Positions 1-12,297 of a DNA stretch of 64,000 nucleotides are shown in pieces. The DNA is from Tetrahymena elliotti 4EA (taxonomy: Eukaryota; Ciliophora; Oligohymenophorea; Hymenostomatida; Tetrahymenidae), in the NCBI GenBank assembly GCA_000231825.2, contig JH720350.1:490760-554759 (forward strand), given 5' to 3'. Below the pieces are notes generated by a model, which worked only from the letters and a program-made list of their open reading frames with translations, ran no database searches and was not told where the DNA came from. Both the position numbers and the translations under genes were made by a program. Numbering within the stretch: the first letter of the stretch is position 1; every line of letters starts with the position of its first letter.

Positions 1-2874
1 ACTACATTTTAGTTTAGTAGGTTTATCAGTTTACTTATCTATTTCAAAGAAACAGAATGAAATAGAACTAGGACTAAAGGTATTTTAATTTAAATCAATA
101 AGATATCTTTCTGCAATCTAATTAAGTATGAGACTTCCTTCAATATCTTAAGCATCATCATCAATAATGAGATCATACTAGAATAAAGCAAATTATTCTT
201 CATTCTTTATTTCTAAATAGGAATATTAATAATTAGGATTAAAAAAGGCAATACTGACATGACTAAAGTTTGTATAAAAATCTTAAAAGCTCATCCAAAA
301 TATTCCATCATCTTTTACTTCAAGATTTACTTTTTGCTTAAGTTCCTCAGTCCAACAAGTACTTTTATCAGACCAATCAAGCTTCCATTCTTACTTGGCC
401 CAAGGATTTTTTAGTTTTATCAATTTTAATTTACCAAACTACCTAACCTCTAAGATACTATATGCATGATTAGCAACAAGCCCATTATCAAGGGTTTTTT
501 CACCTGTATATTTAGAATTAGAAACTCCCGTAGTTTAGAGGTAGCCTTGATTGAAGTTATTATAAATATTTTACCATGCTTCTTCCATATCTTTAAATGA
601 GTTTTGCTTTCCTTTTTCAATATAATAAAATTAACTTGGGCACCCTATTAAGTGCATAAAAATGTCAGAAGTACTAGGCCCAAGTTTACTCTTATTATTA
701 CCTTCTATATTTAAATAGTTTTAGTGTATTTTTGCTATTGCTTTTTCAACTAAACTAGGCCAAATTGCAACATTATTAGGGGATTGAGCAAAAGCAAAGC
801 CTCTTGAGTCTGGGTAGCAAGGTAGAAAGTCATCAAGAACAACTTGTATGGGTTTACCATTCTTTATTAAGTTGAGTACATATTTTCCTTTTTCATTATA
901 TGATTTATTTTTAAACAAAGATTTAATAATATTAGGGTGCTATGCTAAAACAATCATACATACAATAAAATAGCAATCTCCTAAATATCCTTATTTGACA
1001 TCATAAATTGATGTTGTATTGTTGTAAAATAAATTGATAGGTCCTTCTTTTTTAACCTCACTTACTCTTTTAAATACTAAGAGATTTTTATCTTCTATTA
1101 ATTTGTCAATATATGCTACATGATCAAAAGCAATTGATTGCATTTTTGGGGGGAATGAATCATCTGTAAAGATTTGATCTGTTTCTATTGATTCTTCTTA
1201 TTCTATTTCAATTAGCTCTTCATTTTAAATTTCTACTTGTCCTTTTTACTAAATTTCATTTTAATTTATGTATATTTTAGATAAATTTTGGTCTTCCTCT
1301 TATGTTTACACTTCTGAGTTTTATGTATTATGAACTTATTTTTATTTAATTAAATTGATGAAGGATTCTGTGATTTGTGTTGATTTATTCAAAAAATCTT
1401 TGAATTCTTTATCTTTATCTTAAATGTGAATTTATTATTATTATTCTTGATCAATTTTAGTATGAAGATCCTCATAAATATTATTTGATAAAATTTGACT
1501 CTTATTATTATAATCAATTTTAGTAAATGATTAGACAATATTATTTTCTTTATTGTCTATAATACTCTTTAAAGATTCTTCAATTTTTTTATCTAAAGAC
1601 ACATTTTCATCTATTATTGTTTACTTATTAAATTGATCCTACTCTTCATACAAATTTTTATTAGATAGGTTTTTTTTCACAGTTGTTTTCTTATTATTGC
1701 CAGAAAGATACCCATTTTTAGATAAATTAGAAAAGTTATCTTTCTCTACAGTTTATTAGCTAGAATTATCTTCCTTTTTTTAAAAATAGTTTTCATCATC
1801 AAGCTAAAATAGTTTCTCTAGGTTTTCATTTTAATCTTCCTAAAGATTAAGAATTTAACAAAGCTATTCATTTTATTATTCAGGATTTAAAGAGTTCTTT
1901 TAGTCTTATTAGGTTGCTAAATATGTCTACAAATTGTCAGATTAAGAGTATAAATTATTCTTTTAATCAGAAATATTTTGAGGTAAGTGTTTTTGTTCTA
2001 TGAAAATATTTGGCTGATCACCTAAGTTAACAATCTTTTTGTTTTAAAAAGTATCTTCAAAATCAATAATTTTAGTTAAGTCTATATTTATATTTTTGGA
2101 AGGATTTTCAGCTATTTGCTTGGACTCTAGTTAACTTTTTTCTTTTAATGATAATGTAGATTAATTATTCTGATTTTTAATCAAATCATTGATTTCTTAT
2201 TCTTTTTCCCCATCTCCTTCTTCTTTTAATTAATTCTTCTTTTGTATTTCTTTGCTTTAGTTAAGTTAAATGTTCTGGATTTATTCCATATCTTGATTTA
2301 AATTAATTGAATTTTGTTTACTATCAAATTCATTACTTTCTTTTTATTATTTATCTGCTTGTAAGCTAAGATCTAATTCATCATTTTAATTCTTTATTTT
2401 TAAATTATTCTACTAATTATTAACAGCAATTTTAGAAAAGCTTTCCATGCTTAAAGAATCATCATGCTTGTCAACATTTTTTAGATTGCTATTACTTTTT
2501 AATGAATCTATTTTGCTATTATGTTATTTTTGGGAATTATTAGAACTCTTTTACGAAATTTTACTTACAATATGTAATTAAATAGTCTATTGGGCCATTT
2601 TTTGAGTATTTTAATTATCCATTTATTAATCATGGGGCAAATTCACCTTTTTAATAGAAATGCTTTTTGAATCAGCTTCTTAAATTTTAATATTCTCTCT
2701 TGGCTCTGAAGGTAAATTTATCATTTGATGCTCATCATTATTTTCAGTCTGAATTTATGTTGCTTTAAAAGTTGTTAGCCCATTTTATTCTGTTAAGATT
2801 TTTTCTTAACCAGATTAATATTAATCTTTATTTCCTTATTTTGGCTTAGCTTTACTATACCAACAGCAACCCAT
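1..2874 (-). CDS. Calpain-family cysteine protease, C-terminus cut by window edge
   Basis: Calcium-regulated papain-fold protease. The reading frame stays in phase from ATG at 2874 to base 1 (958 codons) in the ciliate code. The catalytic core holds QGYLGDCYF with nucleophile Cys634, NHAYSILEVR with His803 and LKNPWAKQEW with Asn823, so the triad is complete; domain III begins before the edge. The oxyanion-hole Gln628 is encoded by TAA (991-993). The protein starts MGCC, which by known rules suggests N-myristoylation plus palmitoylation and so membrane attachment (inference). Residues of about 30-570 are a low-complexity N/Q/E/K/S-rich extension before the protease domain, much longer than in classical calpains. 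No EF-hand is visible in the part seen. A decayed paralogue lies just upstream on the same strand. The family call is very secure; the substrate is unknown. Confidence 0.93.
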
Positions 2875-3859
2875 TTGACTAATATATTTTAAAAAAGAAG
2901 TTAGATTTACTTTTTGTTTTATATTTTTAATTATGACAAAAAGTCATACTTTTATATGATATTTAAAAGAATTTTGCTGGCATTTTTACAAAAAGATATC
3001 CTTTATTTGCAAAAGATAATTTTCTACTGGCTAGATATTTATTAATCTATTTACCTTTGTAGTGTATTAAATATCTATACCCCAAATAATGACTAAATAT
3101 ACTTAATGATTATTCTAAACATTAAAATCATTTTTTTAATTATTTTTACTCTTAATTTTTTATCATAATCATTAATCCTTTTTATGTCTGAAAAAATTCT
3201 TTTAAAATATTTTTCCTTCTTAAAATTAATTAAATAAAGATAGTTAAAACCTAAATTTTCCAATAGCCTGTTTAAATATTATTTAAATTGGGTAGAGTAT
3301 TTTATTTTTTTAGATTAATTTAAATGATTATATTATTTATTCATTTTATAATATTGTTATGTTAATACTAAATCTAATTTTTTGAAAAAGTATCTTAATG
3401 TTCTTTTTAATAATTTTTAATTTAGTTTTAAAAATTCATGCAAGAAGAAACTAGGTTGAAAAGAAATAATTTGGAAAATTAAACATAAATAAGTATGGCA
3501 AATTAACAAAGATATAAAAGCAATTTAACCCTATGATAAGAATAATATACCTTTTGATAAATTGTAAAAAATTACCAATATAAAAATGAATTAGTATGGA
3601 TATTTCTTTTAAATAGATTATAAAAAATATAATTTTTTGGAAAAATTTTTTTCTTTATCTAAAGTAGTGAACAAATTAAAAAATTTATTGTGATTTAGAA
3701 GATATTTGTTTACTTTATTTTTTTAAATAAAAAATGTATTAGACTTAAATAACTATTAAAGTGACGTGTAAGATCTTTCATATTCTTAACTTTTATTAAA
3801 TATCTTTTATTTTGATAGTTTTTTTAAAATAAAAATATCATTTTTTTTATTTAAAATTT
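2875..3859. other. Intergenic spacer between calpain copies
   Basis: Very A/T-rich non-coding sequence between the start of the intact calpain and the degenerate 3' end of its paralogue. It must contain the promoter of the intact gene, but I recognise no specific motif and see no open frame with coding character. Confidence 0.6.
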
Positions 3860-6701
3860 ATTAAGCCCCTTTTTTTATTTGGAGATTCTTATGGATTTAA
3901 TACATAATTTTGATCTTGAATTTGGATTGTTTTATTTTACAATTTTATGGATTCATAATTAACTCTTAATTTTGTGTAATGATGACCAAAGCTATTTTAT
4001 TTGAAAATAAATATTAAAGTTTAACCACATGGAATAATCACATAATATTTATTATTTGCTATTTCTTAGTATTCAACTTAGCTATTAAACTTTTATCATT
4101 AATTAAGAAGAGAGCCACTACCAAATTGAATTTCACCTTCAAGCTATTAATCGTTTGAGTTATTTTTAAAAACATAAGCAATAAAAGATCACATCTAAAT
4201 CTATTTTTGGTAAATTTAAGATTTTTTGAAAAGGTAATTCATATCTTAGATTTTAATTGAATCAATATAATCACAAAATATTTTTAGTTTAGATTATCTA
4301 ATTAAATTTTTTTAATCAAATTTTATTTTTTGATTTCCATAAAAAGAAAAAACGATATCCTTTGTATATGGTCTAACAAATTTACATGAATAATAATAAT
4401 TGAATACTTTTTACCTTAGTCAAGTTTAACTTATTAGTAAATTATTTCAGAGGCTTCAATATATTTCAGTCGAATTGGTTTTTAGGTTAGTTAATCTATT
4501 TCAAAAATAGAGAAAGAAATTGAACTTGAGTTAAATAACTAGTTATTCAGATTAAACAATTATAATCAGCAATCTAATTAAGAATAAAACTACCTTCAAT
4601 ATCAATATCTAGACCATCTTTTTCATTTATTAAATTATATTAAAATAGATAGTTCCTCCCTCCGTCCAACACTCACTTTCATCAGACCAATCAAATTTCC
4701 ATTCTGTTTTAGCCCATGGATTCTTAAATTTTACAAGCTTTAAATTATCGAACTTTCTTACATCTAAAATGCTGTAAGCATGTTTGGCTCAACAACCATT
4801 TTAGATTCGGAAATAGATGTAGTTTAAAGATATCCATCCCTTTTTGAAATTATCATATATTTTTCTCCATGATTCTTCCATATCTTTAAATGAATTTGAA
4901 TAACCTTTTTCAATAAAATAACTTTCAGTTGCAATCCACTAAGTTCTTAAAAACTCCTGAAAAACCAGGACATATTTTTTATCAAATTCAGCTGAAATAT
5001 ATTTGTATTGTTTGTGAAGTTTTGCCATAGCTTTTTCAAGCAAACTAGGCCAAATAGCTATATTTCCAGGAGATTTAGCAAAAACAAAACCTCTAGAATC
5101 GGGGTAATAAAGTAAATAATCATCAACAACTACTTTAATCGGTTTACCATTTTTGATTAGATTAATAATATATTTACCTTTTTCATTGTATGTTGAGCCA
5201 AAGCAATCATACAAGCAATAAAATAACAATTTCCTAAAGATCCTTATTAGATATCCTTTATTGAAGTAGCATAGTTTTCAAACAAATTAACAGGCTTTTA
5301 TGTAATAACTTCACTTACTCTTTTAAAAATAATCTCGTTATTTCTCATCATTTTATCCAGTTTAGCACTTTCTCCAAATTCAATAGATTAAAATTAAAGT
5401 GGAAATTCTTAATCTGTAAGCATTTATTCTATATTTATTTATTCTTCATATTCCTCTTAACTAATATTTATTTACTTCTAATATTCTAATTTTTATTTAA
5501 AAGATTCATTTTTTTGAAACAACTATGTTTATTATTTCTTGCTTTTATTAAAACTTTCATCTGGAAACTGGGTCTCTTTTTCTAGATAAGTTTTTTGATT
5601 ATTTAAATTTTGTAAAGGATTATAAAGGCTAGAGTCATCTTATGAATATTCAACTTATTTATTTGAATTAATTAAAGATGATTAATTCTAATTATTAGAA
5701 ATCTATTTATTAATTATTAGTATAGTTCTGAAGTTTATTATTTTATTTTTCAATTTTTTCTAACTATTTTTTAGGATTTTAAATATTGAAATCATCTTAT
5801 GTTTGTTCAACTTATTCATTTTGATTAACCAATGATGATTATTTCTAATCTATTAATTTTAAGTAAAATTCTGAAGCTTATTATTTTATTTTTCTTCTTT
5901 CTTAAATTTCTCAAAATTGATACATTTTTAGCTATTTTTCTTAATATGCTAAAATATTTGATGTGTCTTACAAAAAATTGTTAAATTTTTTATCAGACTG
6001 ATCTTCAATTTATTTCTTTAATACTTCATTCTTTTCCTAAATTGAAAATTAATTAAAGCAATCAACCTTTTTTAATGTACTTCTATCTATTATTGTATTT
6101 GATAAATTCTTAATTATTATTTTCAATTTATTGATTTTTTGTTTTAATTTGAATTAAATTAGTTGGTCATCATATTTTAGACTAAATTTTTCTTGAAACT
6201 TTCTGATTATGAGAAACTTATGTTATCATCAAATATGTTTTGACTTTCAATTTTTTTATCTTAGTTAATAGTCAAATTATTCATAAAGATGTTTGAAGCA
6301 GTTTAAGCATTTGATAAATAATTTTCACTTAAATCTTCAGCTAAGGCAGTTATGTTTTAGTTTATTTTATTTTCTTGGCAATCTAATCTACTCTGTTAAC
6401 TAATCTTTACCTATTTTAAATTCTGTTGAGTATCTCTTTTGTTAATTTATATCTATATAACTTAGTTGACATTTTATTTTTATTGTATAAGATTAAAATT
6501 CATACAAGATATACTTTTTTCATTTTAATAGTTTTCATTTTTATCTAACTTTTCTTTCTAATTTGCTGTTTATTAATCTTGATTGAATTTGTTATTAAAG
6601 GTTGTATTCCTTTAATATGATCCTTTATTTTATATATTTAGAGCTTTGGCATCTCTAGTTAATACTTTTCGTTTAAATTTACTTAAGCAGCTTGATTCCA
6701 T
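3860..6701 (-). pseudogene. Decayed calpain paralogue
   Basis: The second calpain copy. The frame opens at ATG 6701 (MESSCLSKF), runs through a Q/N-rich extension and stays in phase to the active site, which reads IQQGSLGNCYF (Cys492; LGNC replaces the usual LGDC). Directly after IALAQH about a dozen residues present in the intact copy are missing and the frame shifts near 5190. Further shifts or deletions are seen near 4970-4930, near 4815 (the His block reads in another frame, with a TGA about 4790) and near 4620, where the segment after CWTE is lost. Domain III-like pieces (for example VKLDQGKKYSIIII) persist to about 3860, again interrupted by TGA. Scattered indels across conserved parts argue for a dead gene rather than introns. 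The short open stretch 4939-5229 is one fragment of it. Confidence 0.85.
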
Positions 6702-7564
6702 TTATTTTAATGTTTTTTACTTTTTATTTTCATTTTTTTTGGTTTTTTTTAAATAAAAAATTCTATAATTGTTTGCAAATAAAAAAATGAGTACAAAATA
6801 ATAAATTTTTTTCACTTTATTAAATGAAATTAAAGTGTGTTTATTTTTATTTTTTTAAAATTAATTAATTTAAAACAAAAATTATAATTAGGTAATTTCT
6901 TTTTATTTTAAAATATTTTAAAAAATTTTTGAAAAATAAATAATCTTATTTTATTAAACTATTTTAGATTGTTCAAATGTTTAAGAAAATAGACTTTAAG
7001 TTAAGGTTGATCATTTCCAATTCCTTGTTACTTGTTAGTTGTAATAGAATTAGTTAAATTACAATTATTATTTAATTTATTTATCAAACAAATTTTTTAT
7101 TAAATTTAATTTTGATATTTTAAATCGAAATGTATATTTTGTTCATGAAAAAATTTTATTAAGTTATTTACAAATACGGATTCTTTAAGAAAAAAATAAA
7201 TAACTTAATTATATATATACTCGTAATAGTGTTTTATCATAAATTTTAATTCTTACAAAAAAAGTTTTAGAAAAGATTTAATTAATGAAAAGAGGAATTT
7301 CATAAATGTTAATTTCTATAAAAAGGTTTTGGAAAATATTAAGGTTGAGATGAAGTGTAAAATAATTTAAAAAAAAGAATTAATACAGTAATAAAATGAA
7401 CTTATATGGTCAGCAATTATGAATTATCCTGAATTTACATATAAAAGGATCTATTGGTTTCTAAATTTAATGGATTATTTACCAAGCTAAAGAATTAACT
7501 AAAATCTTTAATTAGATTGTTAGGTTTGATTATAAAGAAAAATAATTATTTAATTTATTTATTC
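6702..7564. other. Intergenic, divergent promoter region
   Basis: Homopolymer-rich A/T spacer between the start of the calpain pseudogene (minus) and the start of the alpha/beta hydrolase (plus). No supported gene or recognisable regulatory motif was seen. Confidence 0.55.
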
Positions 7565-10500
7565 ATGTAATAAGGAAGCAATCAAATAGTAGAACCTTAG
7601 TAGCAAAGCTAGCTACAGTAATCAAATTAAAATATATAAGAAGATTGTTAAAAAAGCGACCCTTTACTAAGAATAATTTTTGTATACCTTATTGTTGGAT
7701 TTATTTTATGCCTTATTATAGCAATAATTGTTGGATATTACTATTTATGCTCACTTTTTTTACCAGCTTATGCATCTACAATCGTAATAAAGTTGATTTG
7801 ATCTTCATTTTTTATAATATATTTTTAATAATTATTTACAGATATTAATACCTATAATCTTATATCTGCTTCATAAAGCAACATATTATGTTCTATTTCC
7901 AGGTCAATTTTGTTATCACCGTTCTTCTTTAGAGGAAAAATTTAGTTTCACTAGAATCCGTCCTATTGTTTACAGATTAGATCTAATTTAAACTCTTTTA
8001 AAATGCTTAAAAAGAGAAGAAGGTATGGATAGATTATTACCTCTTAATTAGCCTGATCTTAAATAGGCCAAGTTGCACATTGATTAAGCGTTTTAGGCTC
8101 TAAATAAACTAGAATAATCTAATAAATTGACTGATTTATAATTAGAAATAAAAAGATTGTTTCATTTATTTTTGCAAGGTTTAGATGAAGCATCTGTTCA
8201 AAATGATACATTCACTTTTTCTATTGCTAACATGATTACTAGTTCAAAAGACCTAGAAACTGTAAAATAAACATGTAATTAAACTCAATAAATAAAAATA
8301 AATAAAATTTATGCTAGTTATTAATTAATGCATTGCTTATTTTAAAATAATTTAAAAATCAGCTATTAAATTCTGTTTTGTTTTATCTTCTTATGTTAAA
8401 AAATTAGATGAAACTTTGAAGATTGAAGATAGTTAAAAATTTAATGATTTCTGCTTGATTACAAATTAAACGAAAGTAAATCATTAAAGACGTTATTAAA
8501 TGCCACATATTTAATTATTTATGTTTTATAGACCATTTTAGAGTAAATAGAGAAGTCTGATAACAAACTGAAAAAGAAATATAAAAACCAAACATAAAAA
8601 GTACTTGGCTCAATAGAATTTGTAATTAAATTCATTTCATATTGTTGTTAGATTATTTCTTCATAAAAAAACACCAAAAAAGTACTTTGCTACTTAGATA
8701 TTTTTCATAAAGAATAATTTAAGTTGATATTAACCACTCAAATATATTTTCCTTTTAATTAAAATTAACCTCTTATATTAAACAGGCATTAGCAGAATTT
8801 TCTATTCAGAATAATATAAAAAGATTTTAGATACAGGGAAAGGATAATAACATGATTCATGGGTATTAATTACAACAGTTAAATGGTTTATAAATATTTT
8901 TATTTAAAAAATAGCTTAATTGTATATAGTAAAAAGAGCTTTTAAAAGATTGAAAACAAGTAAAAATAAGTTTTGGAATAAGAAGATTCATGCCCTACTT
9001 TAATATTTTGTAATGGAAACGCTGGTTTATATGAGTTTAATTACTTCATTGTAAAACTATATTTTGAATTGTTAGATATTTTAATATATAAATTAAATAA
9101 AAAATAGGATGATTGGACACAGCAAGTTGTTTAAGAATATGAAATTAATATTGTTTTTTGGAGCTACAGAGGATATGGCTACTCAACAGGAACACCATCT
9201 ATTTAAGTATTTATAGTTATGGATATAGTTATATTAATATTAATTAATTAAAAGAATGTGTGCTAGGATGTTGAGTCTGTTTATGATTATATTAAAGATG
9301 TAGAAAATTTTTCTAGGATTGGTGTGTATGGGACAAGTTTGGGAGGATTAGTTGCTTCTCATTTGGGAGCCCATAGAAAAGTTGATTTTTTATATGTGGA
9401 TAGATCGTTTTCATGTATTTCTGATATAGCTTATTTTAATATGTTTAGGGTTTTTAAATTTGTAGTAAGATTTTTAACAAACTATGATTTATGGTCACCT
9501 TTTAATTATGTAAATGCTAATTGCTATAAGGCTATGTCTTATGACCCAAATGATGAAGCTATTGGTTATATGTCTTCAATTATGAATGGAGTTTCTAAAA
9601 CTATTGCATAGAATTTTTTCTTAGCCTAAAATAAGATTAATTATTACCAAAAGGATGATTACAGTATGATTAAAAATTTTAGAGGATTCTGGAATAGGAC
9701 ATGCTCTTCTAATAATATTTTAAAAGATTCAACAAACTTGTTCATTCCTCTGTAAATGTAAAAGAGACTCTTTAAATCTTTATTGCATATTTTATCAGGG
9801 ATTAAAAAAGTTATCAATAAATAAAATTAATTAATCAAATTACAATAATAAAAAAATGACTAAGAATAAAATTTTCCTCTTAAGAGGTATCATGGAAATA
9901 AATAAAATTAAGTATCGAAATGTGATATTAAATTTGATATTGATGAATCATATATGTTAAATGATACTATGTTAATAAGTGGAGGAGATTTTATAATTGA
10001 AAATGCTGATTCACACTAAAACACCTTCATTAACTAATCAATTTCAATGGTTAAAAAGATAGATTCATAAGACATTAAAATAATTATTGATCAAAATAGC
10101 CCTTCAAGAATAGAAACGGCACATCATTAATAATCAAATTCTAGCTCAACACCTGCTTAAAAGCGTTTTGATGTTAGAATAGATATAGTTAAATATGAAT
10201 ATAACCTCCCTACAAATGAGTTAGAATTAGAACAAATTATATCAAATACTAAAAGTGTATTCACTCTTCTAGATTAATATGATTCCAGTGGATTATCTCT
10301 TCTTGATTGCATTTCTTCAAAAAATTTCTTGAAATTTTAGGTTTTTATTCTTTTATTTTTACTTTTAAGACAATAAAATTTTTTTAAAAAAAACAGACTT
10401 TTATTTTAAATTTATTTGTTTGGGGATCATACCCTCCAATAAATCTAACTGTAGCAGAAAATCCATCAATAAATGACCATCAAAAATATGCAAAAGTAAA

Positions 10501-11079
10501 ATTATAAAAAATTAATTTTTTATTTAAGCTTATCATTATCTTTTTAGATAAAAACATCTCAACTCATAAATAAGATAAATTAATTAATATCTGCCATAAA
10601 TTCATAGTAAAACCAAACAAAATTTGAAAAATGCGTAAAATATTTTGATAATTTTAATTTAAAAAGTATCTTTCAATTTTTAATTAGTTACTGTCAGATC
10701 TTGCTACGTTAAAATTAGGGTTTGAAATGATATTATAAAGCTTGGTAAATTCTACTTTAAAATTTATATTATTTATGAATAATGAAATATTAAATAGAAA
10801 AGCTTAAGTTAATATTATAGCTCTAAAGAAACAAGTAAATAACCAAATAGCGATCTAAAAAGTAATAATGTAACGGCTGATGTAATAATATTCAATAGTG
10901 GCATTTACTAAAGAAATTTAGAATAAGAAAAACTTCATTCTGAAGAAAAATTCATTTAACAAAAAATACAAACGCTTTTAGGAAATCTATTAGTCGTTTC
11001 TTGTGGACATGTAGATCCCTACTCAAAAATTGAAGATTTAGCCTTAAGAAACCATTTTAAAAATGCTGGTTTTCTATGA
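7565..11079 (+). CDS. Membrane-anchored alpha/beta hydrolase (ABHD13/ABHD17-like)
   Basis: Predicted serine hydrolase. Ten exons join in phase: 7565-7783, 7842-8261, 8532-8600, 8786-8921, 8971-9206, 9255-10340, 10397-10495, 10548-10634, 10688-10744 and 10798-11079, giving 896 aa ending at TGA. The N-terminus is Q-rich, followed by one hydrophobic anchor (about residues 35-65, LLRIIFVYLIVGFILCLII). The hydrolase fold shows CPTLIFCNGNAG (oxyanion strand), WSYRGYGYSTGTPS and the nucleophile elbow YGTSLGG with Ser388 (9336-9338). The late motif SCGHVDPYS gives a candidate catalytic His874; the catalytic Asp is not certain. A long insert of N/Q/S-rich sequence separates the core from the C-terminus, so the protein is more than twice the usual family length. 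Intron 9207-9254 is 48 nt, a multiple of three without TGA, and is inferred from family spacing. The lipid or acyl substrate is unknown. Confidence 0.85.
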
Positions 11080-12297
11080 TTGTTTAACAAAAAATGAAAT
11101 TATTTTAAGATAAAAATTGTTTATTAAACTAAATTAATTAATTTTAATTTATTTTATATTCTTATTATTAAATAATTATCTAAGTTTGATTTATTTACTT
11201 GCTTCTTTCATAATTTCTTTTTCCTTTTTAAATTTTTTTCAATCAAAAATTTAACCATTCTAGAGCATATTTTTTTGTAGTTCATAAATTATTCTCTTTT
11301 AACTCTTAAATAAAATTATTTTTTATTCAAAAGTATTAATAATAAATTAAATTTGAGAAATGTCCAATTAATTGTCAAGGATAATCATTTTGTGATTTAA
11401 AACTTAAAAAATTAATTTCCAAAAAATATTTTGGTTTTTTTATTTTTTGATTTTAAAACTTTTTATACATTTTTCAAAAATTTAACATGGCCAACAATTC
11501 ATAAAAATAGAATACAATAAATTTATAAGTTATCTTTATTTATTGACTATAATTTATTCTGAAAAATAGTATTACCAATAAAAAAAGAAATTGATTTTAA
11601 GAATATGTTTATGCAACAATATTTTAACGTAAATTAATATAGATTTTTCAAGGTATTAGTACTATCGTGATTCAAGCCTTTAACGCAATAAAATTAGAAT
11701 GGTTTATTGAAACTAATTAATATTAATAAAAAATATTATGTACATTTTTAATTAAAATGATGTCATTCTAGAACTAATAAAAAATTTGAGGCCACCAAAT
11801 GAAGAAAAAGTTAAGATGGTTTTTTTTCGACTCAATCTTAAAAATGATGAGATTAGTAAAAATGTGGAAGTTGAAATGTTATTTCAAAATTGAGCATTTT
11901 TTAAAGCTTACTTTAATTAAATATTTGATTTTATTTTTTAAGAAAAAATAGTATTTTTTAATATGTTACTGCTATTACTTACTATTCAATTCATTTTTTA
12001 TTTTATATGAAACGCTAGAGTTTAAAAAATAGTACATTCAAAACCTTTATAATTTAATTCATTTTTCGTTTTTACTATTCAATTCATTTTTTTTTATATG
12101 CTAGAAAAAGTATAAACTAAAAAATACATTTTGTATATCATTTTTGAAATGTACTATAACCACAAATTGTAAATCTTCTTTTTTTTATTCTTCTTATTTA
12201 GAAGTCTTTGAAATATAATTTGATTATTTTAATAATTTATATTATTTTCAAATAAAAAATCAGGCAGAAAAATTAAAACAAAACTCAGAACGCATAA
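11080..12297. other. Intergenic with one doubtful 51-codon ORF
   Basis: A/T-rich spacer. A plus-strand frame at 11738-11893 (ATG to TGA, 51 codons, beginning MYIFNQNDVILELIKNL) is open in the ciliate code but matches nothing I know and may be chance or a relic. An imperfect direct repeat of about 60 bp lies at about 11978-12036 and 12071-12130. Confidence 0.4.

Noticed and set aside
7645..7848. Standard-code ORF of 67 codons starting at TTG
   Set aside because: It is a shadow. The frame one base over carries the real signal-anchor helix of the alpha/beta hydrolase and joins in phase to the next exon.
8262..8531. Exon-like stretch LDETLKIEDSQKFND between exons 2 and 3 of the alpha/beta hydrolase
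   Set aside because: No GT/AG pair joins it in phase to the neighbouring exons, whereas skipping it does. It is treated as intron, though an alternative exon is not excluded.
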